This document shows, one piece after another, positions 1 to 7,342 of a stretch of 64,000 nt of DNA; the stretch's first letter is position 1, and every line of letters starts with the position of its first letter. This DNA is from Virgibacillus_O sediminis. Its GTDB lineage: Bacteria; Bacillota; Bacilli; Bacillales; Amphibacillaceae. The notes below the pieces were generated by a model that was given only the letters and a program-made list of their open reading frames with translations, was not told the origin of the DNA and did no database searches. The stretch lies in the NCBI RefSeq assembly GCF_042643265.1, contig NZ_JBHRRZ010000009.1, positions 1 to 64,000 of the forward strand, in the 5' to 3' direction. A program made the translations under genes and the position numbers.

Positions 1-226
1 TAACCATAGTTACCATCGTGTTCTTCAAAAATGGATTGGATTTCTTCTTCCAGAGTCTGATCCGGATTTTCTGCCTTCATTCTTTTCACGTGATAGTGAT
101 AGGAGGATTCAGGAACACCCACTACCTTTAGGACATCCTTCAATCGGAATCTTTCCTCGAGTTCGAATGATAGCGCTGCTTGTGCTTTCCGAGATAGCCT
201 TCCGGGTCCATCCGAAAAGCTCTCAA
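1..226 (-). CDS. IS3-family transposase OrfB, N-terminal part (reached by -1 frameshift)
   Basis: After a -1 slip on AAAAAAG (233-227) translation would continue VESFSDGPGRLSRKAQAALS and then through a stretch containing RLKDVLKVVGVPESSYHYHV to the window edge. This matches the conserved start of IS150-type OrfB, ahead of the DDE integrase core, which is outside the window. The frame stays open for all 226 bases. It has no separate start codon that I would trust, which fits expression only as an OrfAB fusion. Confidence 0.8.
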
Positions 227-559
227 CTTTTTTAGGTATTCCACCTCCAGACGGAGAAGTTCGTTCTCACGTTCCAGCTTCTGTTCCCGAGTCATCTCAC
301 TATGTTTACTTGTTTTATGTTTACTGTTCTTCCCCTGATCAGACATGGATGGCCGTCCTTTCGTTCGGTTTAGGGCTTCGACACCACCCTCCAAGAATGT
401 CTTCTTCCAAGAAATGATCATTGGTGGGTTGGTCAATCCAAATTGAAGTGCCGTTTCAGCTATCNCTCCATACTTGCTTGCTAATAACCTGTACCCGAGT
501 GGCCCATCAAGATACTCCCGCACAACTTGAAGCTTAAATGTGGAACTATACTTAGCCAT
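140..559 (-). CDS. IS3-family transposase OrfA (helix-turn-helix protein)
   Basis: OrfA binds the element's ends and is fused to OrfB by frameshifting to make the active transposase. The start chosen is the ATG at 559, giving a protein that begins MAKYSSTFKLQVV; a longer TTG start at 574 lies inside the hairpin. The N-terminal half is the IS3 helix-turn-helix (conserved ISWKKTFLEGG), followed by a charged leucine-zipper segment (ERENELLRLEVEYLKKL) typical of OrfA. An N at 465 leaves one residue undetermined. The frame runs past the usual OrfA end because the conserved reading continues in the other frame after an A6G slippery run at 233-227. Confidence 0.85.
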   Translation of the reverse strand: MAKYSSTFKLQVVREYLDGPLGYRLLASKYGXIAETALQFGLTNPPMIISWKKTFLEGGVEALNRTKGRPSMSDQGKNSKHKTSKHSEMTREQKLERENELLRLEVEYLKKLRAFRMDPEGYLGKHKQRYHSNSRKDSD

Positions 560-725
560 AATAAAACACCCCAAAAGTTATATTTTTGACTCTAACTTTT
601 GGGGTGCACTTCAGAGAGGAAACTCTTGAACGAGGCTTTTTTTGTGTTTCGATTTCGGTTGTAGGCTGGATATGGATAGAATTCAGTCATTCAACGCAAA
701 AATGACTATCTAAACTTGGTACAAA

Positions 726-755
726 GACACCCCCTCTAACTTTAGAGAGGGTGTC
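726..755. terminator. Hairpin, possible terminator
   Basis: Arms GACACCCCCTCTA (726-738) and TAGAGAGGGTGTC (743-755) pair over 13 positions with one mismatch. There is only a weak T-tract on either side, and no intact gene ends here. Confidence 0.4.
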
Positions 756-937
756 GCCTTCAAAAAGTCCATCCGTGACTAAAACGAGCTAGTAATTTAT
801 TAAAATTCGCAAAAGGTTATTGCTAGAATAGGGAAGATAAGTGAAGATTTGCAGAAGAATTGTGCATAAGGTCCTTATTAATGGAGACAAAAACTAAAAA
901 GTAGCATTACAAATAAGCCTTTTAAAAGGGCTTGGTC

Positions 938-1145
938 GTGGATATATCATATTTGGCTGTTCCGACTAATTTAAGCAACTCTATCATAATTATGGTAAAG
1001 CCCATTCAGAAACAAGTATACAAATGTTTATTAGCTGAGGTCTTTTTTCTAACTTTTATAACCAATATTTGGGTGAAAATCCTAAACAACAGCTTACCAG
1101 TTATGTGACTAATCCTCCTGCATCCAATGAAGCTCTAATATACTA
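938..1145 (+). pseudogene. Decayed reading frame of unknown family
   Basis: One frame reads like real protein (for example YHNYGKAHSETSIQMF and later QQLTSYVTNPPASNEALIY) but is broken by two in-frame stops, at about 988 and 1036. It ends at a TAA at about 1143, just before the Mrr-like relic. I do not recognise the family. Codon pattern and position suggest the remains of a gene that once stood beside the nuclease gene. The rest of 609-937 shows only the hairpin at 726-755. Confidence 0.35.
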
Positions 1146-1186
1146 AGGGAACAAAAACTGGAAAAATCAGGTATTTTAGTGGTAAA

Positions 1187-1531
1187 ATGTCAGGCAGAAG
1201 GTTTAAAAAGTATCACCAAGCGTTATTAAAGGCTAGAGGGCATTACGTACAACTAACACCAGCAAGCGGGGACTATGGTGCAGACCTTATATTAGCGACA
1301 AAGGGGAAGAGGATTGCTGTCCAAGCAAAAGGATATAAGAAAAATGTTGGGGTTAAGGCCATACAAGAAATTGCCTCAGCCAAAAGCCATTATAAATCGG
1401 ATGAATGTTGGGTTATAACAAACAGCTTTTTCACGGAACAAGCTAAAAAATTAGCCAGTTCCAATAAAATTTAGGTTAGTTGATCGAAAGCTGCTAATGA
1501 ATTGGATGCTGAAGCAAAACAAAGGAGCATA
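1187..1531 (+). pseudogene. Mrr-like restriction endonuclease domain protein, frameshifted
   Basis: The frame from 1187 to 1474 carries the Mrr-type (PD-(D/E)xK) core: SGDYGADLI, then IAVQAKGYKK (the QxK catalytic strand) and the helix TEQAKKLASSNK. Mrr-family domains cleave modified or foreign DNA. The frame stops right after SSNKI at 1474. The expected C-terminal end (LVDRKLLMNWMLKQNKGA) continues in another frame up to a TAA at about 1531, so the gene carries a frameshift near 1470. The N-terminal region is also shorter than in intact relatives. A second, more decayed copy lies at about 4790-5080. Confidence 0.7.
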
Positions 1532-1617
1532 AACAAATTTCTGTAACAAAGTATAGACTGGCTATTTTTATATAACCTTTACTGTGGAGTCTTTCTGTTT
1601 AAAAAGCATATATAGAG

Positions 1618-1657
1618 AGGTGATAGAGGGATAAAATTGGCCCTCTGTCACCTTTTT
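1618..1657 (+). terminator. Intrinsic terminator
   Basis: Arms AGGTGATAGAGGG (1618-1630) and CCCTCTGTCACCT (1641-1653) form a strong hairpin followed by a T-run. It lies downstream of the Mrr-like relic and probably ended that gene's transcript. Confidence 0.7.
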
Positions 1658-1707
1658 AATAATAATAAATGCTAACTATTAGATAGATTATGTTTTAGTA
1701 TTGTTGT

Positions 1708-1852
1708 CAACAAACTTGAGTAATTCGCTGGCTGACTAGGTCTCTCTCGGCTTTATATCTTATTTGTCTAATTCGTTCAGGTGAGAGAATCATCTTTTCT
1801 CCAATCATGGTAAGAGAGAAGCTTTTTGTATCTTTATTTAGACCATACGTGT
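1708..1852 (-). pseudogene. 3' remnant of a sigma-70-type factor (region 4), cut by the IS21 element
   Basis: On the minus strand an open frame enters from the IS21 end and reads YGLNKDTKSF, then SLTMIGEKMILSPERIRQIR, YKAERDL and a stop at 1708. This is the region 4.2 helix-turn-helix of sigma-70-family factors, which contacts the -35 box; the ERIRQIR.KA pattern is diagnostic. Nothing upstream of region 4 remains, and the sequence beyond the far end of the IS21 element does not continue as a sigma factor. The fragment is therefore a relic, left by insertion plus loss of the 5' part. Which sigma factor it came from cannot be told. Confidence 0.65.
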
Positions 1853-1978
1853 TGTAACTGCTAGACTAAACTTAACAGTTCTCGCTTGATAGAATTGAAC
1901 ACTTTTTCTCCACTAACCCCCCGATCCATGTAAAATTAACAGGTATGTTAATGACTGTATGGAGGGAGTAAGGAGTAG

Positions 1979-3532
1979 ATGAAGAAGTTGGAGAAAATCG
2001 CTTTAGCACATCAATTAAAGAGGGAAGGTTTTAATGTATCGGCCATTGCACGTAAATGTGGGGTATCCAGAAATACTGTATATGCTTACCTGGAGAAAGA
2101 TTTTGATACAGCTATGGAATGGGTGGATATACTTAAGACCAGAAGAAAGAAGCTGGATGTTTATCAAGATGTCATACTAGATTGGTTGCGGGAGCACCCA
2201 GACCTCTCGGCCTCCCAAATATCTGATTGGCTCGAGGAAAGGTGTGATTTCTGGGAGGTTGGGGAGAGTACCGTGAGAAGTTATGTAAAGGAGCTGAGGG
2301 TACAATATCATATCCCCAAAATTCTGCGTAAACGACACTTTGAAGCAATCCAAGAGTTGCCGAAAGGTAAACAGATACAAGTTGATTTCGGAGAGTTGAA
2401 AGTGAAGGTTACTGATGGAAGAACCATGAAGGTTTATGTGATTGCCTTTGTCCTATCGCACTCCCGATATAAATATGCGGAGTGGCAGGAGAAGCCTTTT
2501 ACAACAAGAGATGTCCTCAGATGCCATGAAAATGCATTTGAGTACTTTGGAGGGATCACAGAAGAGATTGTCTATGACCAGGATAAATTAATGACTGTCA
2601 GCGAGAATGGAGGGGATCTCATATTCACGGAGGAATTTCAGGCTTATAAACAAAACCGGGATTTTCGCGTATATCTATGCAGGAAAGCAGACCCGGAATC
2701 CAAAGGAAAGATAGAGAATGTCGCAAAGTTTATAAAATACAACTTTGGAAAGAATCGTGTATTCCATCAGATTGAAACATGGAATGAACAATGTCTGGCC
2801 TGGTTGGAAAGGAAGGGGAATTATCAAGTTCACAACACCATAAAAAAGAGACCAGTCGAAGTGTTTGCCCTGGAAAAGCCACACTTACGAAAAGTCTCCT
2901 TACCACTCTCTTTCGAGAGTAACCTTAATTACAGTATAACAAGAATGGTTCATAAGGACAATGTCATCAAATATAAATCCAATCGGTATTCCGTCCCATT
3001 AGGTACCTATCAGTCAAATGAAGACAACACGGTTTACATACAAGAGGAAGGAGAGAAGCTCTTCATTAAATCCTCCCCTGATGGAGTCCTCTTGGCTACC
3101 CATAAAATCTCTACTGGTAAAGGGAAACTTATTAAGAACACCCACCATTCCAGAGACAGGTCAAAAGGAATCGCTGCTTACATGGATACCATAAGAAAGT
3201 CCTTTCAGGACGAAAAAAAAATCCAGGCTTTCCTCGACGAACTATATGAACGTTATCCACGATACATACGGGATCAACTGCAGGTTCTTCAGAAAGCCAT
3301 TACTCAATATGAGACATTCACGCAGCAGGCCCTGGATATCTGTTTACGAGAGAAGTTATGGAGTGCAAATGACTTTCATGACGTGGTGAAACATCTTTCC
3401 ACGATGAAGGGTGTTGAGGAACAGACCCCGGAGGATGAACTTTCCGCAACCAGTGTTCCGAAGGAACTGTTAAAGCAAAAGGCCGCATTGCGGGACATGG
3501 ATAGCTATATCAAAATCTTGGGAGGCATATGA
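1979..3532 (+). CDS. istA: IS21-family transposase IstA
   Basis: DDE transposase that cuts and joins the ends of the element. Residues 1-45 form a helix-turn-helix (SAIARKCGVSRNTVYAYL), and a second DNA-binding segment follows at about 60-110. The catalytic core shows D136 (QVDFGELK), D200 (VYDQDK) and E240 (ADPESKGKIENVAKF), the DDE triad with typical surroundings. At 517 residues it is full length and without interruption, so it could be active if IstB is made. It is followed 1 base later by the natural istB start. Confidence 0.93.
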   Translation: MKKLEKIALAHQLKREGFNVSAIARKCGVSRNTVYAYLEKDFDTAMEWVDILKTRRKKLDVYQDVILDWLREHPDLSASQISDWLEERCDFWEVGESTVRSYVKELRVQYHIPKILRKRHFEAIQELPKGKQIQVDFGELKVKVTDGRTMKVYVIAFVLSHSRYKYAEWQEKPFTTRDVLRCHENAFEYFGGITEEIVYDQDKLMTVSENGGDLIFTEEFQAYKQNRDFRVYLCRKADPESKGKIENVAKFIKYNFGKNRVFHQIETWNEQCLAWLERKGNYQVHNTIKKRPVEVFALEKPHLRKVSLPLSFESNLNYSITRMVHKDNVIKYKSNRYSVPLGTYQSNEDNTVYIQEEGEKLFIKSSPDGVLLATHKISTGKGKLIKNTHHSRDRSKGIAAYMDTIRKSFQDEKKIQAFLDELYERYPRYIRDQLQVLQKAITQYETFTQQALDICLREKLWSANDFHDVVKHLSTMKGVEEQTPEDELSATSVPKELLKQKAALRDMDSYIKILGGI

Positions 3533-3533
3533 G

Positions 3534-4300
3534 ATGGGAGGATCGCTAGAGAATTTACAGGCTCAATTTCATCAATTAAGAATGTCCGAGACATCGCGGG
3601 AACTGCCCTCTTTTTTAAGGAAGGCAGAAGCAAACTCATGGACATATCAAAATTTCTCCATGAACTCCTCACGTACGAAGAAAAACGACGGGAGGAGAAG
3701 ATGATTGAAAAGCACTTAAAATGGGCGAAGTTCCCGCATGAAAAAAGCCTCGAAGAGTTCGAACTGGGAGAGCAACCGTCCCTGAGTAACCGGCAGCTGA
3801 AACAGCTGCGGGAACTCTCCTGGCTGGATCAGGCATATAATTTAATATTTCTTGGCCCACCAGGGGTCGGAAAAACGCATTTGGCGATAGGCCTAGGGTT
3901 AGAAGCTATCCAGCAGGGTCAACGTGTCGCCTTCATTTCCATGGGAGAGCTGGTGCCTCTTTTGAAGACCGAAGAGTATATACGGAAAGCACAACTACGC
4001 CTCAAGCGTATTAGAGATGCAGACTTAGTCATTATAGATGACCTCATGTATATGGCGATGGCTCAACACGAGGCAAACCTGTTTTTCCAGTTAGTGAATC
4101 ATTTGTATGAACGAAGTTCCATTATACTGACTTCTAACAAGGGACCAGAGGAATGGGGCGAATTAATGGGTGATCAGGGAATCACCACAGCAATTCTAGA
4201 TCGACTCCTTCATCGAGCAGAAGTAATCCATTTAGACGGATCCAGCTACCGGATCAAGAATAGGCAATCTGTGTTTCAATCGAAAAGTGTTCAAAATTAA
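3534..4300 (+). pseudogene. istB: IS21 helper ATPase IstB, broken by a frameshift near 3650
   Basis: IstB is an AAA+ ATPase that helps IstA choose and capture targets. The normal start is the ATG at 3534 (frame reading ENLQAQFHQLRMSETSRELP, then LRKAEANSWTYQ). The conserved continuation KFLHELLTYEEKRREEKM lies in another frame, which stays open to 4300. Adding one A to the run at 3649-3652 restores a single frame, so a one-base deletion (or a sequencing error) has split the gene. The second part keeps Walker A (GPPGVGKTHLA) and Walker B (LVIIDDL). An internal ATG at 3638 could give a 220-residue protein lacking the N-terminal domain. Confidence 0.8.
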
Positions 4301-4457
4301 TGAGCAAAAAGTGTTCAAAACTACTTGACGGTTACAATCGTCCAGTAGGTTTTAGAATACTTTCCCACAATATCCGTTTTAAATACACCATCAAGTAGGT
4401 TTGAGAGGTTTACACGCATGAACAGCCAATTCATTAAAATTTTGTTTCGTAATATTA

Positions 4458-4595
4458 TTAATTGACAATTCGATAATAATGATAATCCATCTTTTTCTTT
4501 AATTTTTCTTGCATCTTGTGGTCAATACAGTCCTGATAGAGCGTGTCGTGGTACCTATATTGTAAGGTATGCCAGACCTTTTTAAGTCGTTTCAT
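4458..4595 (-). CDS. Small basic protein, 45 residues, unknown function
   Basis: An intact frame starts at the ATG at 4595 (MKRLKKVWHTLQYRYHDTLY) and ends at 4458. The protein is rich in Lys, Tyr and His, has a charged middle (DHKMQEKLKKKMDYHYYR) and no signal peptide or membrane segment. It resembles the small Lys/Tyr-rich proteins of unknown role common in Bacillaceae, judged by composition only. A good sigma-A promoter lies upstream. It is the only intact non-IS gene in the decayed zone between 0.6 and 5.4 kb. The ribosome site (GAGGCAGG) is moderate. Confidence 0.5.
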   Translation of the reverse strand: MKRLKKVWHTLQYRYHDTLYQDCIDHKMQEKLKKKMDYHYYRIVN

Positions 4596-4640
4596 ACAAA
4601 ATACCTGCCTCTAAGTCTTATTATCTACTCCTTAATTACT

Positions 4641-4669
4641 ATTATCATATAATTGGAATAATTTTACAA
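4641..4669 (-). promoter_or_regulatory. Sigma-A-type promoter for the small gene ending at 4458
   Basis: On the minus strand: TTGTAA (4669-4664), 17-base spacer, GATAAT (4646-4641), about 45 bases before the start codon. Confidence 0.5.
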
Positions 4670-4789
4670 TGGATTTCTGATGTAATTGCTGAAAAAATCC
4701 TAATGCCATCAAATCAAGCCAGAAATGCATAAATAAAAATGATGACTATAAGCAAATAGTTGGGAGGAAAAAGTACAGAGGCAGATAGG

Positions 4790-5080
4790 AAAGTAGGCAT
4801 GAAGAATAAGACCTTTATAGAAACGATTTTAAAAGGGCATGAGGTGTACATTTAAAAATAAATGGTGTTTAAGAGACTTTATTATAAGTGCCTTAGCCAA
4901 AAGCTATTACAAATCGGATTAATGTTGGGTAGTTTTTTAACGGAGCAAGCTAAAAAATTAGCAAGTTTGAATAAAGTTATGTTGGTTGATCTCAAGCTGT
5001 TGAATAAAGAATTAGTTAGTAAAATGATATGGAGTTCTCAAATAAGTAATAATTGTGGGTACAGTCTAGGAGATGTATAA
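4790..5080 (+). pseudogene. Second, decayed copy of the Mrr-like nuclease gene
   Basis: This stretch is a degraded paralogue of the relic at 1187-1531. Base-level similarity is clear in the block around TTAGCCAAAAGCTATTACAA (here) versus TCAGCCAAAAGCCATTATAA (there), and in FLTEQAKKLASLNKV, followed by LVDLKLLNKEL. An upstream piece reads TFIETILKGHEVYI, matching the N-terminal part of the Mrr-like domain, but the catalytic middle is deleted. The open frame from 4862 to 5080 is only the fused remains. It will not make a working nuclease. Confidence 0.6.
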
Positions 5081-5085
5081 CAACC

Positions 5086-5290
5086 ATGAGTAATATAGCG
5101 ATAAAGAACGGTATAAGAACGGATATATAAAAGGATTACAGGATACTCTAAAACATTCTGTATATCAGTAAATGCTAAGAATATCGATGTTAAGGGGGGA
5201 AAGGAATAATTGGCTTTTTAAAGATATGTTCCGTATTAGTTGTGTGGGTATTCTTGAAGGAAGTTTAGTGAACAAATAGAACATCCTTTT
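5086..5290 (+). pseudogene. Decayed copy of the LuxR-type regulator gene found at 20227
   Basis: The sequence starting ATGAGTAATATAGCGAT aligns with the start of the intact regulator gene at 20227 (ATGAGTGATATAGCAAT). The match continues through TAAAACATTCTG versus TGAAACATACAG and CAGTAAATGCTAAGAAT versus CAGTAAATGCTAATAAT. Small gaps break the frame. After about 5200 only weak similarity remains (LFKDMFRISCVGIL, resembling LVRLFRMDLQGYLL). The helix-turn-helix part is absent. Confidence 0.6.
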
Positions 5291-5377
5291 TCTAGAGTTT
5301 TAATTAATACCTATGGTTAGGACTCTAGGTAATATAGTATAAAAAATAACCATAGGAAAAAATATTTAAAAATAATG

Positions 5378-5404
5378 TTAACTATTTGGCCAGGACGACG
5401 ATAT
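5378..5404 (+). promoter_or_regulatory. Sigma-D-type (flagellar) promoter for csrA and flagellin
   Basis: TTAA (5378-5381), 15-base spacer, GACGATAT (5397-5404). The Bacillus sigma-D consensus is TAAA-N15-GCCGATAT, so this matches 3 of 4 and 7 of 8 bases. It lies 29 bases before the csrA start and would put csrA and flagellin under motility control. Confidence 0.6.
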
Positions 5405-5432
5405 ATAAAGTACATCAAGGAGGATGATAAAA

Positions 5433-5606
5433 ATGGCGCTTGTGTTGGGAAGAAAACCTGGAGAAAAAATAATTGTAGAACATCTGGGTGAGAGAATGGA
5501 AATTGAAGTAATCAAAACAGAGGATGGAATGTTAAGGCTTAGTATTGAAGCTAACCGTAACTTCCAAATTCTAAGGGAAGAACTTGATTCTGGTAGTGAC
5601 TCATAA
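5433..5606 (+). CDS. csrA: Carbon storage regulator CsrA, translational repressor of flagellin
   Basis: CsrA is a small dimeric RNA-binding protein that blocks translation by covering GGA motifs near ribosome sites; in Bacillus it represses flagellin (hag) and is itself held by FliW. The start at 5433 is chosen because the AAGGAGG at 5417-5423 is correctly spaced for it; an ATG at 5424 is too close. The 57 residues (MALVLGRKPGEKIIV ... ILREEL) cover the five-strand CsrA fold; the C-terminal tail is shorter than in B. subtilis CsrA. No fliW gene is in the window. There is no terminator before the flagellin gene, so the two are probably one transcript. Confidence 0.9.
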   Translation: MALVLGRKPGEKIIVEHLGERMEIEVIKTEDGMLRLSIEANRNFQILREELDSGSDS

Positions 5607-5620
5607 AGAGTTATTATATA

Positions 5621-5668
5621 TTCAGTGGAGCATATGGATGTGTTCTGCTAAAAACAAAACACGGAGGT
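5621..5668 (+). promoter_or_regulatory. Flagellin mRNA leader with likely CsrA binding sites
   Basis: A hairpin can form between GGAGCA (5627-5632) and TGTTCT (5639-5646 region), presenting ATGGAT in its loop. A second GGA lies in ACGGAGG (5661-5667), the ribosome binding site itself. A GGA in a hairpin loop plus a GGA in the Shine-Dalgarno sequence is the arrangement CsrA uses on Bacillus hag mRNA. The pairing was judged by eye. Confidence 0.5.
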
Positions 5669-5675
5669 AATTAGA

Positions 5676-7256
5676 ATGAGAATTAATCATAATATTGCAG
5701 CACTTAATACGCATCGTCAGTTGGGACAGGCACAGAATGCACAACAGAATTCAATGGAGAAATTGGCATCAGGTCTTCGCATTAACAGTGCAAAGGATGA
5801 TGCAGCAGGTCTAGCAATCTCTGAAAAAATGCGTGGACAGATCCGAGGTCTGGAACAAGCACAAACAAACGCTCAAGATGGTATTTCAATGATTCAAACT
5901 GCTGAGGGTGCGTTAAATGAAACTCACAGCATTCTTCAAAGGATGCGGGAACTAGCAACTCAAGCATCTAACGATACTAATACAGAATCTGACCGTGGTG
6001 AAATCCAAAAGGAGATTAATCAATTAACAACTGAAATTAACCGTATTGGTAATACTACTGAGTTTAATACTCAGAGTCTTTTGAAAGGTAATGTTACTGG
6101 AGAAGTTGGTAGCGTAACTAGCACGCCATCTATCACTTCGGGTGGAACTCAAGGTAATGTGGAATTTACAATCTCAACAGCATTAACAGCAGGAGATACC
6201 GTTGATGTTGGTGGAGAAACAATTACTGTTTATGCAGACCAAAATGCATTAGATACCGCGGGTGATGCTTATGGAATATTAGCTACAGATACTGCTGATG
6301 ACCAAGCAGCAGCTATCAGATCAATGTCCTTTACCGGTCTTACAGCAACAGGAACAGGTGCAACAGTAAACTTAACTCAAGACGTTGCTGGAACTGGTGA
6401 TGTATCTTCAGCATCTCTAACTGATGATGGAGATGGTAATGGGGCAATAACAGAAGTATCTAAAAACACCGGTGTGGCTGGGACCCCATCAACAGGTACA
6501 TTACAATTTGATATTACAAACGAGTTCGCTGCTGGAGATACTATCACTTTAGATGGAGAAACAGTTACTTTTTATGAAACAGATGCAGATTTGACAGCAT
6601 CAGGTGATGCCCTAGGGATTAGCTTAGAATCTGCTTCAACAACAGATGCTCAAGCTCAAGCAATAAGTGGTTTGACATTTACTAACTTAACTGTAAATGA
6701 TTCAGGTTCCACGCTCACATTTACACAAAAAGTTGATGGAACTGGTGATGTATCTGAGCCTGTCTTAGGAAATGTTAATGGAAATGATTTTGGTGCTAGT
6801 TTCCAAGTTGGTGCAAATGAGGGGCAAAGCATGTCTATCCAAATTGGAGATATGAGAGCTAATGCTCTTGGTCTAACTGGAGATGCTGGCTCAGGTAACT
6901 TTACATCAGATAATACTGTTACTGATGGAACGAACAATACAAATGTTGAAGCTGCCCTTGATGTATCTACACATGAAAAAGCTTCAGCTGCCATTACAGT
7001 AATAAATGATGCAATTGAAAAAGTTTCATCTCAACGTTCTAATCTAGGTGCATACCAAAACCGTTTAGACCATACAATTAACAACTTAGGTACATCTTCT
7101 GAAAACTTAACTGCTGCGGAATCTCGTATCCGTGACGTAGACATGGCGAAAGAAATGATGAATCAAACGAAAAACTCTATTCTTGCTCAAGCATCACAAG
7201 CAATGTTAGCTCAAGCTAACCAACAACCACAAGGAGTTTTACAGCTTCTACAATAA
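5676..7256 (+). CDS. hag: Flagellin (flagellar filament protein)
   Basis: Structural subunit of the flagellar filament, exported through the flagellar type III channel. The N-terminal D0/D1 region (MRINHNIAALNTHRQLGQAQ, then EKLASGLRINSAKDDAAGLA) and the C-terminal D1/D0 region (ENLTAAESRIRDVDMAKEMM to QANQQPQGVLQLLQ) are canonical. The surface-exposed middle holds two related repeats of about 100 residues (roughly 161-265 and 266-365), each with an AGDT.D..GET.T.Y module and a later GTGDVS motif. At 526 residues it is much longer than B. subtilis Hag because of this insert. Translation is probably controlled by CsrA. It ends in a strong terminator. Confidence 0.95.
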   Translation: MRINHNIAALNTHRQLGQAQNAQQNSMEKLASGLRINSAKDDAAGLAISEKMRGQIRGLEQAQTNAQDGISMIQTAEGALNETHSILQRMRELATQASNDTNTESDRGEIQKEINQLTTEINRIGNTTEFNTQSLLKGNVTGEVGSVTSTPSITSGGTQGNVEFTISTALTAGDTVDVGGETITVYADQNALDTAGDAYGILATDTADDQAAAIRSMSFTGLTATGTGATVNLTQDVAGTGDVSSASLTDDGDGNGAITEVSKNTGVAGTPSTGTLQFDITNEFAAGDTITLDGETVTFYETDADLTASGDALGISLESASTTDAQAQAISGLTFTNLTVNDSGSTLTFTQKVDGTGDVSEPVLGNVNGNDFGASFQVGANEGQSMSIQIGDMRANALGLTGDAGSGNFTSDNTVTDGTNNTNVEAALDVSTHEKASAAITVINDAIEKVSSQRSNLGAYQNRLDHTINNLGTSSENLTAAESRIRDVDMAKEMMNQTKNSILAQASQAMLAQANQQPQGVLQLLQ

Positions 7257-7285
7257 TTTCTGAATATGAGACAGGTTTCTATTTG

Positions 7286-7319
7286 AGACCTTAGATTCTA
7301 TAAATCTAAGGTCTTTTTT
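7286..7319 (+). terminator. Intrinsic terminator after flagellin
   Basis: Arms AGACCTTAGATT (7286-7297) and AATCTAAGGTCT (7303-7314) form a perfect 12-bp stem followed by six T residues. Confidence 0.9.
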
Positions 7320-7342
7320 AGATTATAAACGGGGGAATGGGT

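Larger units (their letters stand above)
1..608 (-). mobile_element. Partial IS3-family (IS150-type) insertion sequence, cut by the window edge
   Basis: The element is read on the minus strand. Its 5' end is marked by a terminal sequence at about 587-608 whose reverse complement begins TGCACCCCAAAAGTTAGAGT, a typical IS150-group end. Inside lie orfA and the first part of orfB. An inverted repeat (arms 567-580 and 593-606) sits between the terminus and orfA and could form a hairpin that shields the transposase from outside transcription. The distal part and the other end lie outside the window. One ambiguous base (N) occurs at 465. Confidence 0.85.
1853..4336 (+). mobile_element. IS21-family insertion sequence
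   Basis: The element carries istA and istB in the usual order. Both ends begin TGTAAC (1853-1858 and, inverted, 4331-4336). Short inner repeats TTGAACACTTTTT occur near the left end (1895-1907) and in inverted form twice near the right end (4283-4296 and 4307-4320), as expected for IS21 multiple terminal transposase sites. The length of about 2.48 kb is normal for the family. I do not see a convincing target-site duplication, which suggests rearrangement after insertion or slightly misplaced ends. Confidence 0.85.

Noticed and set aside
1846..4343. Target-site duplication of the IS21 element
   Set aside because: The bases outside TGTAAC at both ends (ACGTGT and ATCGTC) do not match.
5424..5432. 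Upstream ATG for csrA
   Set aside because: It touches the AAGGAGG directly; the ATG at 5433 has proper spacing and family-like N-terminus.
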